Source of the DNA: an uncultured Bacteroidales bacterium
Lineage (GTDB): Bacteria > Bacteroidota > Bacteroidia > Bacteroidales > UBA932
DNA: 44,233 nucleotides
Assembly (NCBI GenBank): GCA_945870315.1
Contig: CAMBRR010000009.1
Location: forward strand, 1 to 44,233
Reading direction: 5' to 3'
Shown in pieces: positions 15,470 through 26,105 of this stretch. Positions within the stretch are counted from its first letter, which is position 1, and every line of letters begins with the position of its first letter. A model generated the notes under the pieces. The model had not been told where the DNA came from and did no database searches. It saw nothing but the letters and a program-made list of their open reading frames with translations. The translations under genes were made by a program, and so were the position numbers.

Positions 15470-16834
15470 ATGCGAAAAGTATTTTCTTTGTTTATAACCA
15501 TATTTTCCTGCACTGCCGCCCTGGCTCAGTTCAACGGTACTTCATACGAAGACCTGTATGACAGCGAGACGGTCTCTTCGTTCAAATCCCATATCAGATA
15601 TCTGTCTGCAGCGGCTCTTGAGGGCCGTGGAAGCGGCACAGAGGGTGAGAAGATGGCGGCGGATTATTTCAGAAACGCTCTTCTTGGGTACGGAGTGGAT
15701 GTACTTTCCCCTGAGGGCGGAGACTTGTTCGGCATCAGGACAGAAAGCGGGGATACCTTGACTTCACGCAATGTGGTGGGGTTCATCCAGGGTTCGGACA
15801 AGTCACTATCCGGCAATTATATTGTCATAGGTGCAAGGCTGGACAATCTAGGAATTCATTCCTACACCATTGACGGTCAGCCTGCATCCAAGATTTTCTA
15901 TGGTGCCGTGGGCAATGCTTCAGGAGTGGCGATGCTGCTGGAACTGGCCAGGATGCTCAAAACCAACGAGATGCTTCTGCGCCGTTCCGTTCTTATCATC
16001 GGTTTCGGGGCATCACAGGAAACTTTCGCAGGGGCCTGGTATTTCCTGAACAGAGGCTTTTCGGATGTATCCAGGATTGACGCAATGATAAATCTTGATA
16101 TGCTTGGACTCGGAACCACGGGCTTCTATGCCTATACTTCTTCCAACCCGGATATGAATACATTGTTGCGGATGCAGGAAGGGGAACTCCTGCCTGTCCA
16201 TCCCCAGATTGCCGGAGCGGAAATCTATCCTTCCGACCACCGTGCCTTCTATGCCAAGGAAATCCCATCCGTGATGTTTTCCAACGGCCGCTACCCGGAG
16301 CACAACACCGAGAAGGATACCCAGTCCCTGATTGATTACACGATGATGGAAAGAGAGTTGGAGTACATATATTCCTTCTCCTTGTCCCTGTCCAATACCA
16401 ATATTGACCTTGCTTTCCGCCCTGACGAAAAATTTTCTGAAAAGAAGACTTCTCAGGAGGAAGGTGTGATTCCGTATTATGAGTGCGACATCAAGCCGAT
16501 GTTCCTCAATAGCGATGACCCTCGGCAGTTTATGGAAAAGTGGGTGTATCAGTATCTTAAATATCCTTATTCGGCTGTGAAAGATGGTATCCAGGGCCGT
16601 GTAATGGTGGAATTCATCATAGGCAAGGATGGAAAGGTAAGAAATGCGAGGGTTGTGCGAGGTGTGTCCGAGGAACTTGATGCAGAGGCTCTGAAGGTGG
16701 TTGCTGCATCTCCGAAATGGAAGCCGGGAAGGGTGAACGGGCAGAAGGTGAATTGCTCGATGACTGTGCCGGTGGAATTCCGTCTGGAGAAGAGGGGCAA
16801 GCCGAGCTTCGGATTCAAACGTCATTCGAATTAA
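15470..16834 (+). CDS. Degenerate M28 peptidase fused to a TonB C-terminal domain
   Basis: This 454-residue exported protein (signal peptide ending A-L-A-Q) has an M28 aminopeptidase fold at about 30-320 and a TonB C-terminal domain (PF03544) at about 350-445, with the K-Y-P..A...G-I-Q-G-R-V pattern and P-K-W-K-P-G. The M28 metal site is broken. The H of the usual GAHxDH motif is Arg123 (G-A-R-L-D-N), the Asp before N-A-S-G is Gly148, and the E-E pair is Ser182-Gln183; only Asp210 (N-L-D-M-L) and His257 (S-D-H) remain. By M28 chemistry it should not be a peptidase, and is more likely a peptide- or protein-binding pseudoenzyme. The TonB domain has no membrane anchor or Pro-rich stalk, so it may bind a partner rather than energise a transporter. 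Confidence 0.85.
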   Translation: MRKVFSLFITIFSCTAALAQFNGTSYEDLYDSETVSSFKSHIRYLSAAALEGRGSGTEGEKMAADYFRNALLGYGVDVLSPEGGDLFGIRTESGDTLTSRNVVGFIQGSDKSLSGNYIVIGARLDNLGIHSYTIDGQPASKIFYGAVGNASGVAMLLELARMLKTNEMLLRRSVLIIGFGASQETFAGAWYFLNRGFSDVSRIDAMINLDMLGLGTTGFYAYTSSNPDMNTLLRMQEGELLPVHPQIAGAEIYPSDHRAFYAKEIPSVMFSNGRYPEHNTEKDTQSLIDYTMMERELEYIYSFSLSLSNTNIDLAFRPDEKFSEKKTSQEEGVIPYYECDIKPMFLNSDDPRQFMEKWVYQYLKYPYSAVKDGIQGRVMVEFIIGKDGKVRNARVVRGVSEELDAEALKVVAASPKWKPGRVNGQKVNCSMTVPVEFRLEKRGKPSFGFKRHSN

Positions 16835-16849
16835 TATTGTATAATATAT

Positions 16850-19585
16850 ATGGAGTATAATTTTAAGGAAATTGAGGCCAAGTGGCAGGCATATTGGGCT
16901 GCCAACGGCACTTTCAAGTCGGAGATTGATTCTTCAAAACCGAAATATTATGTGTTGGATATGTTTCCATATCCTTCGGGAGCCGGATTGCACGTGGGGC
17001 ATCCTCTTGGCTACATTGCGAGTGATATCTTCAGCAGATACAAGCGTCTGTGCGGATTCAATGTCCTGCATCCTATGGGCTATGACGCTTTCGGTCTTCC
17101 GGCAGAGCAGTATGCCATCCAGACTGGAAAGCATCCTGCCAAGACTACAGAAGTGAATATCGCCCGTTACCGCAGTCAGCTTGACCGCATCGGTTTCTCC
17201 TATGACTGGTCTCGTGAGGTGAGGACCTGCGACCCGTCCTATTACAAGTGGACCCAGTGGGCCTTCCTCAAGATGTTCGGATGTTGGTACGATCCTGCCC
17301 AGGACAAGGCTCGTCCTATAGAGGAACTGGAGCAGAAGTTTGCGACAGAAGGTTATGATGGCATAACCCCTGAACGCTGGGCAAAGGCAGACAGTAAGGA
17401 AAGAGCCAATATCCTTATGAACTATAGAATTGCCTATCAGGGAGAGACTGCCGTGAACTGGTGTGCTGGATTGGGCACCGTTCTGGCCAATGATGAGGTG
17501 AAGGACGGACTCTCTGTCCGTGGCGGCTTCCCGGTGGAGCAGAAAAAGATGAAACAGTGGCAGTTGAGGGTTTCTGCCTATGCCGGAAGGCTCCTTGCAG
17601 ACCTTGAGGATTTGGATTGGACCGATTCCTTGAAGGATATGCAGCGTAACTGGATTGGTCGCAGCGACGGTACTGAAATGATATTCAAGGTTTCCAACGG
17701 AAGTGAGGAATATGATATGACCATCTTCACTACCAGGGCTGATACTGTCTTTGGCGTGACTTTTATGGTGCTTGCTCCTGAGAGCGAGTGGGTCGAGAAG
17801 CTTACTGTGGCTGAGCGGAAGGATGAGGTGGAGGCCTATCTTGCCCAGGCCCGCAAGAAGACTGAAAGGGAGAGAATCGCTCAGACTCATACAGTTAGCG
17901 GCGTTTTCACAGGTTCCTATGCTACCAATCCTCTGACAGGAGAGAAGGTGCCGGTATGGGTGTCTGAATATGTACTTGCCGGTTATGGTACTGGAGCCAT
18001 AATGGCGGTTCCGGCTCACGATAGCCGTGACTATGCGTTTGCAAAGGCTTTCAATCTTCCGATTATTCCTTTGATAGAGGGTGCGGACGTGAGCGAGCAG
18101 AGTTTTGATGCAAAGGAAGGAGTGATGATAAACTCCGGTTTCCTGAACGGAATGCAGGTGAAGGATGCCATTGAGGCTGCCAAGGACTATGTTGAGGCTC
18201 ACGGCCTGGGACGCCGCAAGACCAATTACCGTCTTCGTGATGCCATATTTTCCCGCCAGAGATATTGGGGCGAGCCGTTCCCTATGTATTTCAAAGATGG
18301 GGTGGCCACTCCTATGCCATTCGACAAACTGCCTCTCCAGCTGCCGGAGGTTGACAAATACCTGCCTACGGAGTCAGGAGAACCGCCTCTTGGAAGAGCG
18401 AAGGATTGGACATATGAGGGTTATCCGATAGAGAAGAGCACGATGCCGGGATTCGCTGGCAGCAGCGCCTACTATCTCAGGTATATGGATCCTCACAACG
18501 ATGAGGAACTTGTCGGACGCGAGGCTAATGGATATTGGAGGAATGTGGACCTGTACATCGGTGGTACTGAGCACGCTACGGGACACCTTATCTATTCTAG
18601 GTTCTGGAACAAGTTCCTCTATGACCTCGGATATGTATGCGAGAAGGAGCCGTTCAAGAAACTCATCAATCAGGGAATGATTCAGGGCCGTTCCAACTTC
18701 GTTTATAGGGTTGTCGGCACAAATACCTTCGTTTCCTGCGGTCTTAAGGACCAGTACCAGACAACGGAGATTCACGTGGATGTCAACATTGTCCATAATG
18801 ACCGGCTCGACCTGGATGCTTTCCGTTCCTGGATGCCTGAATACAAGGATGCAGATTTCATCCTGGAGGACGGGGAATATGTCTGCGGATGGGCAATCGA
18901 GAAGATGTCCAAGTCTATGTTCAATGTGGTAAATCCGGACAATGTCTGTGATACCTATGGAGCCGATACCCTTCGTCTTTATGAGATGTTCCTCGGCCCG
19001 CTGGAGCAGTCCAAGCCTTGGGATACCAAGGGTATTGACGGAGTGAACCGCTTCCTCAAGAGGGTGTGGAGGATGTTCTATGACAGGGACGGCTTCATCG
19101 TGACCGATGAGGAACCGACGGCAGAGGAACTCAGGACTCTTCACAAACTCATCAAGAAGGTTCAGACCGACATAGAGGCCTTCTCTTACAACACAGCGGT
19201 CAGCGCATTTATGATAGCAGTGAATGAACTCTATGAACACAAGTGCAACAAGAAGGCGATACTCGAACCTCTGATTGTCTTGCTTTCTCCTTTCGCCCCT
19301 CATATCACGGAGGAACTCTGGCACAGTCTCGGTCACGAGGATACCATAACCTATGCTTCATTCCCTAAGTGCAACGAGGCCTATCTTGTGGAGAACAAGG
19401 CGACTTATGCCGTTTCTTTCAACGGAAAGACTCGTTTTACTGTGGAACTTCCGGCAGATATGTCCCGTGAGGATGTTTCCGACCACGTTCTGTCCCTTGA
19501 TCAGACAGCTAAGTATGTCGCTGAAGGTAAGGTGGTTAAGGTAATTGTAGTTCCGGGCAAGATAGTCAACATAGTGGTCAAATAG
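16850..19585 (+). CDS. leuS: Leucyl-tRNA synthetase
   Basis: This class Ia synthetase charges tRNA-Leu in the cytoplasm. The 911-residue protein carries the HIGH-type motif H-V-G-H at 48-51 and K-M-S-K-S at 685-689, with the large CP1 editing domain between them (T-T-R-A-D-T-V-F-G and [12 protein letters not shown], which carries the editing Asp) and an anticodon-binding domain at the C-terminus. All core parts are present. It starts 15 bp after the M28-like gene and ends one base before yitT, so it is part of that operon. Confidence 0.98.
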   Translation: MEYNFKEIEAKWQAYWAANGTFKSEIDSSKPKYYVLDMFPYPSGAGLHVGHPLGYIASDIFSRYKRLCGFNVLHPMGYDAFGLPAEQYAIQTGKHPAKTTEVNIARYRSQLDRIGFSYDWSREVRTCDPSYYKWTQWAFLKMFGCWYDPAQDKARPIEELEQKFATEGYDGITPERWAKADSKERANILMNYRIAYQGETAVNWCAGLGTVLANDEVKDGLSVRGGFPVEQKKMKQWQLRVSAYAGRLLADLEDLDWTDSLKDMQRNWIGRSDGTEMIFKVSNGSEEYDMTIFTTRADTVFGVTFMVLAPESEWVEKLTVAERKDEVEAYLAQARKKTERERIAQTHTVSGVFTGSYATNPLTGEKVPVWVSEYVLAGYGTGAIMAVPAHDSRDYAFAKAFNLPIIPLIEGADVSEQSFDAKEGVMINSGFLNGMQVKDAIEAAKDYVEAHGLGRRKTNYRLRDAIFSRQRYWGEPFPMYFKDGVATPMPFDKLPLQLPEVDKYLPTESGEPPLGRAKDWTYEGYPIEKSTMPGFAGSSAYYLRYMDPHNDEELVGREANGYWRNVDLYIGGTEHATGHLIYSRFWNKFLYDLGYVCEKEPFKKLINQGMIQGRSNFVYRVVGTNTFVSCGLKDQYQTTEIHVDVNIVHNDRLDLDAFRSWMPEYKDADFILEDGEYVCGWAIEKMSKSMFNVVNPDNVCDTYGADTLRLYEMFLGPLEQSKPWDTKGIDGVNRFLKRVWRMFYDRDGFIVTDEEPTAEELRTLHKLIKKVQTDIEAFSYNTAVSAFMIAVNELYEHKCNKKAILEPLIVLLSPFAPHITEELWHSLGHEDTITYASFPKCNEAYLVENKATYAVSFNGKTRFTVELPADMSREDVSDHVLSLDQTAKYVAEGKVVKVIVVPGKIVNIVVK

Positions 19586-19586
19586 T

Positions 19587-20492
19587 ATGGCAAAGAAGAA
19601 ATTCCTGAATATTGCTTATGACTACCTCCTTTTGACGGTAGGTACGATCATTTATTGTATGGGTTGGACTTCATTCCTCATTCCCAACGGGCTGGCAAGC
19701 GGTGGCCTTACCGGTCTGTGCACCATCATCCAATATGGTACGGGGATTCCAATCGGATGGACCTTCCCTGCTATCAATGTTGTCCTCCTTCTGATTGGAA
19801 TGCTGGCGCTAGGAAAGGGATTTGGATTCAAGACTATATATGTAATTGCTTTGTCATCAGTCCTTTTCGAGGTTCTTCCGCGTTTTGAGGTGCTTCAGGT
19901 GACAACAATTCCGGATATGATTCTCGTGGCAATAGTAGGTGCGGCTATGGAGTCCATCGGAATCGGTCTGACTCTGTTAAGGGGTGGCAGTACCGGTGGA
20001 ACGGATATCGTAGCGATGGTTGTAAACAAGTACTGGCCTGTGTCTCCGGGACGGGTTTATCTGGTAACTGATTTGTTCATCATTTCCCTGATGTTCCTTG
20101 TGCCGGACAAGGGAATTGTGGATGTAATCTATGCCTATGTGGTGATGATCGGTTTTTCCATTGGTGTGGACTGGGTGCTTTTGGGAAACAAGTCATCAGT
20201 GCAGATTCTGGTTTTCTCGTCAAAATATGAGGAAATCGCTGACCATATCATCAATGATGTTCATCGTGGTGTGACTGCCCTTCAGTCCACCGGGTGGTTC
20301 TCTCAAAAAGAGGGCAAGGTGTTGCTCATCATCTCCAGAAAACATCAGATGAATGAGGTTGTCGAGGCTGTAAAATCTATAGACAAGGATGCCTTCATTT
20401 CCATTTCCGTTGCCAAGAGTGTGTTCGGAGAGGGCTTTGAGGAGGTAAAAACGGGGTTCAAAATCAAGAAAAAGGCTGAAAACGGCCAATAA
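19587..20492 (+). CDS. YitT family membrane protein
   Basis: This 301-residue protein has five to six hydrophobic segments in residues 10-200 and a C-terminal soluble DUF2179 domain (about 215-290), the layout of the YitT family (DUF161 plus DUF2179). Family marks are S-G-G-L-T-G and R-G-G-S-T-G-G-T-D-I. The biochemical role is not established; transport has been proposed for the family. It begins one base after the leuS stop codon, which indicates translational coupling, and a strong hairpin follows its end. Confidence 0.88.
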   Translation: MAKKKFLNIAYDYLLLTVGTIIYCMGWTSFLIPNGLASGGLTGLCTIIQYGTGIPIGWTFPAINVVLLLIGMLALGKGFGFKTIYVIALSSVLFEVLPRFEVLQVTTIPDMILVAIVGAAMESIGIGLTLLRGGSTGGTDIVAMVVNKYWPVSPGRVYLVTDLFIISLMFLVPDKGIVDVIYAYVVMIGFSIGVDWVLLGNKSSVQILVFSSKYEEIADHIINDVHRGVTALQSTGWFSQKEGKVLLIISRKHQMNEVVEAVKSIDKDAFISISVAKSVFGEGFEEVKTGFKIKKKAENGQ

Positions 20493-20521
20493 AATCAAAA
20501 TTTATAAATTTGGGACGAATG

Positions 20522-20556
20522 GCCCCTCGATGCGGATGACGTAACGAGGGGCTTTC
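20522..20556 (+). terminator. Rho-independent terminator of the leuS-yitT operon
   Basis: GCCCCTCG (20522-20529) and CGAGGGGC (20545-20552) form a perfect 8-bp GC-rich stem with a 15-base loop, followed by TTTCC. It closes the operon that begins at the promoter at 14858. Confidence 0.75.
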
Positions 20557-20559
20557 CTA

Positions 20560-20567
20560 TACTTTTG
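20560..20567 (+). promoter_or_regulatory. -7 element of the AraC-type regulator gene
   Basis: TACTTTTG matches TAnnTTTG and gives a start site near 20574, which favours the ATG at 20593 over an upstream GTG at 20569. No -33 box is visible because the terminator stem lies there. Confidence 0.45.
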
Positions 20568-20592
20568 TGTGCATACCAAGCTAACCATAAGT

Positions 20593-21690
20593 ATGCATAC
20601 CGTTTTCTTTCTAATTCTAACCGTCCTGTTGTCGATGTTTCTGGTGGCTTTCCTGATGAAATCCATAGGAAATAAGGGAAAGGTGAAATTCAATTTCTTG
20701 ATGATTGCCGTCCTTGTGTCGGACCTTTTGCTTGCGAGTGCGGAATTTCTCTCTGGAGGGCCGGGCCTGGAGTCCCGTCTGTCCCTCGATATCTCCCTGT
20801 TTCTGTTTCCTGTAATCCTTGCAAATAATTCTTTCCTGAGCAAGAGGGCATTGACGTTCATCTTCATCCTTGTTGTCATATTGGAGTTTCTCCTCTTCCT
20901 GAGAATCCAGTATTTCCCGTCTTTGGGAGAGAATGTGCTGACTGCCCATTTCTGTGTCAATGTGGCAGTGGGTGTGATTCTTTTGCTCAATCTTCTCTAT
21001 ATTTTCTGGCTGGTCTTCCTTTTTGTCAGTATCAAGCGGGGTATCAGAAAGCGAAGTTCGTGGTCCGTTTCCGGAATGTTTGTGGACCTGGTGCATTTCC
21101 TGTGTCTGATGGCTGTGGCTATGGTACTGATGGTGACCTGCAATGTCCTGGGCAGCTATCAGGGCATTCACGTGGTGGCATCCGACCTGGTGATGTGTGT
21201 ACTTCTGGCCACGTCGCTTCTGAAACTGATTTCGAAAGAAGCTCTTGTGCCGGTTGCCGGGTTCAGGGGAATTGTCGGCAGGATTATGACGGATTGTTCC
21301 GAAGAGATTCTTGAGCAGAAAAACAATGCTTCTTCCTCCGATGACAGCAACTGGGACCTGTATGTCAGAGTCGTGGATTATTTCGAGAATGAACAGCCGT
21401 ATCTCAATCCTTATCTGTCACTTCAGAATATCGCATCTGAACTCTTTACCAATAAAGTATATGTTTCCAAGGCTATCACAATGTACTCCGGACGCAATTT
21501 CTGTCAGTTTGTCAACTATTACAGGGTGAGGTATTCAATGTCCATTGTCCGGGCCAATCCGATGGTGTCCGTGAGGGAACTCGCAGCCAGGTCCGGGTTC
21601 AACAATGTCACTACTTTTACCACGGCCTTTCAGTCCTATGTCAAAGCGCATCCTAAAGACTGGATAAGGAAGTGTCTGACTAAACAATGA
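20593..21690 (+). CDS. Membrane-anchored AraC-family transcription regulator
   Basis: The 365-residue protein has about six transmembrane helices in its first 215 residues and an AraC-type double helix-turn-helix domain at about 260-360 (L-S-L-Q-N-I-A-S-E-L-F-T-N-K-V-Y-V-S and the V-R-E-L-A-A-R-S-G-F-N-N-V-T-T-F second helix pair ending in P-K-D-W-I-R). Such fusions are common in Bacteroidales and are presumed to link a membrane signal to DNA binding; the signal and targets are unknown. It follows the leuS-yitT terminator and is not in an evident operon. Confidence 0.85.
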   Translation: MHTVFFLILTVLLSMFLVAFLMKSIGNKGKVKFNFLMIAVLVSDLLLASAEFLSGGPGLESRLSLDISLFLFPVILANNSFLSKRALTFIFILVVILEFLLFLRIQYFPSLGENVLTAHFCVNVAVGVILLLNLLYIFWLVFLFVSIKRGIRKRSSWSVSGMFVDLVHFLCLMAVAMVLMVTCNVLGSYQGIHVVASDLVMCVLLATSLLKLISKEALVPVAGFRGIVGRIMTDCSEEILEQKNNASSSDDSNWDLYVRVVDYFENEQPYLNPYLSLQNIASELFTNKVYVSKAITMYSGRNFCQFVNYYRVRYSMSIVRANPMVSVRELAARSGFNNVTTFTTAFQSYVKAHPKDWIRKCLTKQ

Positions 21691-21722
21691 TTTGGTCTGC
21701 ATTCCAATAAAGACTATCTTTG
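21691..21722 (+). promoter_or_regulatory. ettA promoter
   Basis: TTTG (21691-21694), 20 bases, TATCTTTG (21715-21722) is a full consensus match starting directly after the regulator gene's stop codon. A start near 21729 excludes the longer ettA frame and supports the ATG at 21749. Confidence 0.8.
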
Positions 21723-21748
21723 TTGTCCTAACCAAATCTTCAGCATTT

Positions 21749-23434
<1,686 letters not shown>

Positions 23435-23492
23435 GTGAAGAATAGTTAATATATTACGGTAAAAAGTTCCACATATTGAGGTAGTCATTGAT

Positions 23493-23500
23493 TATTTTTG
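23493..23500 (+). promoter_or_regulatory. -7 element at the head of the pectin locus
   Basis: TATTTTTG matches TAnnTTTG and puts the transcription start near 23507, 18 bases before the GH28 ATG. There is no TTTG at -33, as expected of a promoter that depends on an activator such as the hybrid regulator encoded downstream. Nothing else is recognisable in 23435-23492. Confidence 0.5.
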
Positions 23501-23524
23501 CGAAGTACCAATGATAACCGTTTT

Positions 23525-25078
23525 ATGATATCGCTACTTGACAGATTTATCGGCTTGTCCTCGCTCTTGGTCTTTGTTATGGGACCGGTGGTTTCTTCGT
23601 GTACAGCCTATGAATATTCTGATTACTATGAGAATCTTCCATTCAAGATGCAGAAAGTCCAGAAGCCGTCGATTCCTTCAACCGAAGTTTCAATCTTGGA
23701 TTTTGGAGGAGTCGGCGACGGCGTGACTCTCAATACTGAGGCTTTCGCAGCAGCTGTGGATGCCCTTTGTGAAAAAGGAGGCGGACATCTTATCGTTCCG
23801 GATGGCATTTTCCTTACAGGACCTATCACATTGAAAGACAACATCGACCTTCATGTATGTGAAAAGGCAGTGATTCTTTTTTCAACCGATAGGGACCTGT
23901 ATCCTATCGTCGAGACAGTCTTCGAGGGACTTGACACAAAACGCTGTATGCCGCAGATCAATGCTTTCGGTGCAAAGAATATTTCCATCACCGGAGGTGG
24001 CACAATAGACGGCAATGGAGATTCCTGGAGGCAGGTGAAAAAATCCAAACTTCCATCTTCTCAGTGGAAGAAATTGCTGTCCTCAGGAGGTTTTACCAAT
24101 GAAAAGGGTGATTTGTGGTATCCTGATTCCACCTCATACCGCGGATCTCTCGTGAGTGATGCCTTCAATGTTCCACAAGGACTGGTGACAGACCAGGAAT
24201 GGGAGTCCGTCAAGACATATCTGAGACCAGTGCTGGTCGGGCTGAAAGATTGTGAAAACGTTCTGCTGGAGGATTGTACTTTCCAGAACTCCCCTTGCTG
24301 GAACCTTCACCCTCTGATGTGCCGCAACGTTATCGTGGATAATGTAAACGTGCGCAATCCTTGGTATTCTCAGAACGGAGATGGTCTGGATATCGACTCT
24401 TGCGAGGATGTTCTGGTCGTGAATTCCACATTCGATGTCGGAGATGATGCAATATGTGTGAAATCCGGAAAGGACGAGCAGGGAAGACTACGTGCCAGAC
24501 CTTGCGTGAACCTTGTTGTGGATAACTGTACCGTATATCACGGACACGGCGGATTTGTTGTAGGTAGCGAGATGAGTGGCGGGGTGAAGAACGTGTCGGT
24601 GCGCAACTGTCGTTTTCTGGGCACTGATGTGGGACTTCGTTTCAAGAGCTGCCGTGGCAGGGGCGGTGTGGTGGAGAATATTCACATCAGTGGCATCAAT
24701 ATGATGGATATCCCGACGGAACCTCTTTTGTTCGATCTTCATTATGGAGGAAAATCGGCCTTGGAAGCAGCTGCTGATGGGACTTCTTCTGTAGATATTG
24801 CCTATGTTGAGGCTGATGAGACTACGCCACAGTTCAGGGATATCTTCATCGATGGGGTAGTCTGTGCAGGAGCTTCCCGCGCGATGTATTTCAATGGAAT
24901 ACCGGAGAAACTGATAGAGAATATATCCATTTCCAATACTACCATAAATGCTGATAGGGGAGCTGACCTGAGGTATTCCCGTTCCATCAGGATGAATGAC
25001 GTAAGGGTGATTTGCAAGGAGGGAGAACCGTTCAGCTTCAGTCATTGCAGCGAGATTTCAATGGATGGATGCAATTAA
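23525..25078 (+). CDS. GH28 polygalacturonase lipoprotein
   Basis: Family GH28 enzymes hydrolyse alpha-1,4 links between galacturonic acid units of pectin. The 517-residue protein has a lipoprotein signal (V-S-S-C) and the complete active-site set on a right-handed beta-helix: N-G-D-G-L-D (284-289), G-D-D (306-308), G-H-G (340-342) and R-F-K (372-374), corresponding to the catalytic aspartates, the histidine and the substrate-binding Arg/Lys. I cannot tell exo from endo action, or plain from rhamnogalacturonan substrate. The ATG at 23525 is chosen because the longer frame begins within the -7 box. It is the first gene of the pectin locus, 12 bp before the CE8 gene. Confidence 0.9.
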   Translation: MISLLDRFIGLSSLLVFVMGPVVSSCTAYEYSDYYENLPFKMQKVQKPSIPSTEVSILDFGGVGDGVTLNTEAFAAAVDALCEKGGGHLIVPDGIFLTGPITLKDNIDLHVCEKAVILFSTDRDLYPIVETVFEGLDTKRCMPQINAFGAKNISITGGGTIDGNGDSWRQVKKSKLPSSQWKKLLSSGGFTNEKGDLWYPDSTSYRGSLVSDAFNVPQGLVTDQEWESVKTYLRPVLVGLKDCENVLLEDCTFQNSPCWNLHPLMCRNVIVDNVNVRNPWYSQNGDGLDIDSCEDVLVVNSTFDVGDDAICVKSGKDEQGRLRARPCVNLVVDNCTVYHGHGGFVVGSEMSGGVKNVSVRNCRFLGTDVGLRFKSCRGRGGVVENIHISGINMMDIPTEPLLFDLHYGGKSALEAAADGTSSVDIAYVEADETTPQFRDIFIDGVVCAGASRAMYFNGIPEKLIENISISNTTINADRGADLRYSRSIRMNDVRVICKEGEPFSFSHCSEISMDGCN

Positions 25079-25090
25079 GTAATCTTTAAC

Positions 25091-26104
25091 GTGAAAAGAA
25101 TATTCTTCAGCATATTGACATTGCTTTTCCTTGCAACTTCGGCACGTGCCTCAGACATTGAGTTCGTGGTGGATTGCAATGGTGGCGGTGATTTTCTCAC
25201 TATTCAGGAGGCGGTTGATGCTGCTCCTGATTATTTCAAGAGCGGATCTACCCTGATCCGCATCCGCAAGGGTGTATATAGAGAAAAGCTCACTATTCCC
25301 ACCAATAAGCAAAGGCTTCATCTTGTGGGTGAGGACCCAATGACGACTATCATAACCCATTCGGACTATGCGCTTCAGGCTGGGCCTGACGGAGAGCCAA
25401 TAGGGACATCCGCCACTTCTACTGTTTTTCTCTATGCAGATGATTTTCTGGCGGAAAACCTTACTATAGAAAATGCTGCAGGTGAGGGAAAATCCATTGC
25501 ACAGGCCTGCGCAATCACCATAGATGCAGACAGAGTGGCATTTGTCAACTGTCGTTTCGTGGCCAATCAGGACACTATCTACACCTACGGCAAAAACCAA
25601 AGGCAGTATTTTCGCAATTGCTGGATAGAGGGCACTACGGATTTCATCTTCGGAGCATCTACCTGCTGGTTTGAAGAATGTACCATCCTCAGCAAGAAAA
25701 ATAGTTACATAACAGCAGCTTCAACTCCTAAAGGAACCGCCTTCGGCTATGTGTTCCACAATTGCACTCTGATTGCTGCCGATGGAGTTGACAAGGTCTA
25801 TCTGGGCAGACCGTGGAGACCATTTGCCAGGACGGTCTTCCTGTCTTGTAACTTGGGAGGACACATTTTGCCGGAAGGCTGGCACGACTGGGGAAAGGAT
25901 TATGCCCATTCTACTGTATTATATGCTGAATATGACAGCCATGGCCCCGGGGCAGCTTCCCCTCGCGAGAGGACCGGTTGGAGCAAGATTCTTTCACGAA
26001 GACAGGCCGCCAGATATACTCCCGAGAGGGTTCTCGATGCAGGAAAGGAAATTGACAAGAACGGGAATGAGATTCCGGTGATGTGGTTTTTCAAGGTTTA
26101 TTGA
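25091..26104 (+). CDS. CE8 pectin methylesterase
   Basis: CE8 enzymes remove methyl esters from homogalacturonan, which exposes it to GH28 and PL1. The 337-residue protein has a signal peptide ending A-R-A-S without a lipobox, so it is probably free in the periplasm. The active-site residues are present: Gln138 (A-Q-A), Gln160-Asp161 (N-Q-D-T), Asp184 nucleophile in G-T-T-D-F-I-F-G, and Arg240/Trp242 in L-G-R-P-W-R. The start is GTG at 25091, which gives the full signal peptide. It ends one base before the hybrid regulator gene. Confidence 0.94.
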   Translation: MKRIFFSILTLLFLATSARASDIEFVVDCNGGGDFLTIQEAVDAAPDYFKSGSTLIRIRKGVYREKLTIPTNKQRLHLVGEDPMTTIITHSDYALQAGPDGEPIGTSATSTVFLYADDFLAENLTIENAAGEGKSIAQACAITIDADRVAFVNCRFVANQDTIYTYGKNQRQYFRNCWIEGTTDFIFGASTCWFEECTILSKKNSYITAASTPKGTAFGYVFHNCTLIAADGVDKVYLGRPWRPFARTVFLSCNLGGHILPEGWHDWGKDYAHSTVLYAEYDSHGPGAASPRERTGWSKILSRRQAARYTPERVLDAGKEIDKNGNEIPVMWFFKVY

Positions 26105-26105
26105 T

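Noticed and set aside
16934..18202. Long minus-strand open frame (422 codons) opposite leuS
   Set aside because: It lies fully inside the conserved leuS gene, has no recognisable motif or ribosome-binding context, and is explained by codon bias of the sense strand. The same holds for the opposite-strand frames at 16013-16825, 18374-19336, 21893-22957 and 32137-33069.
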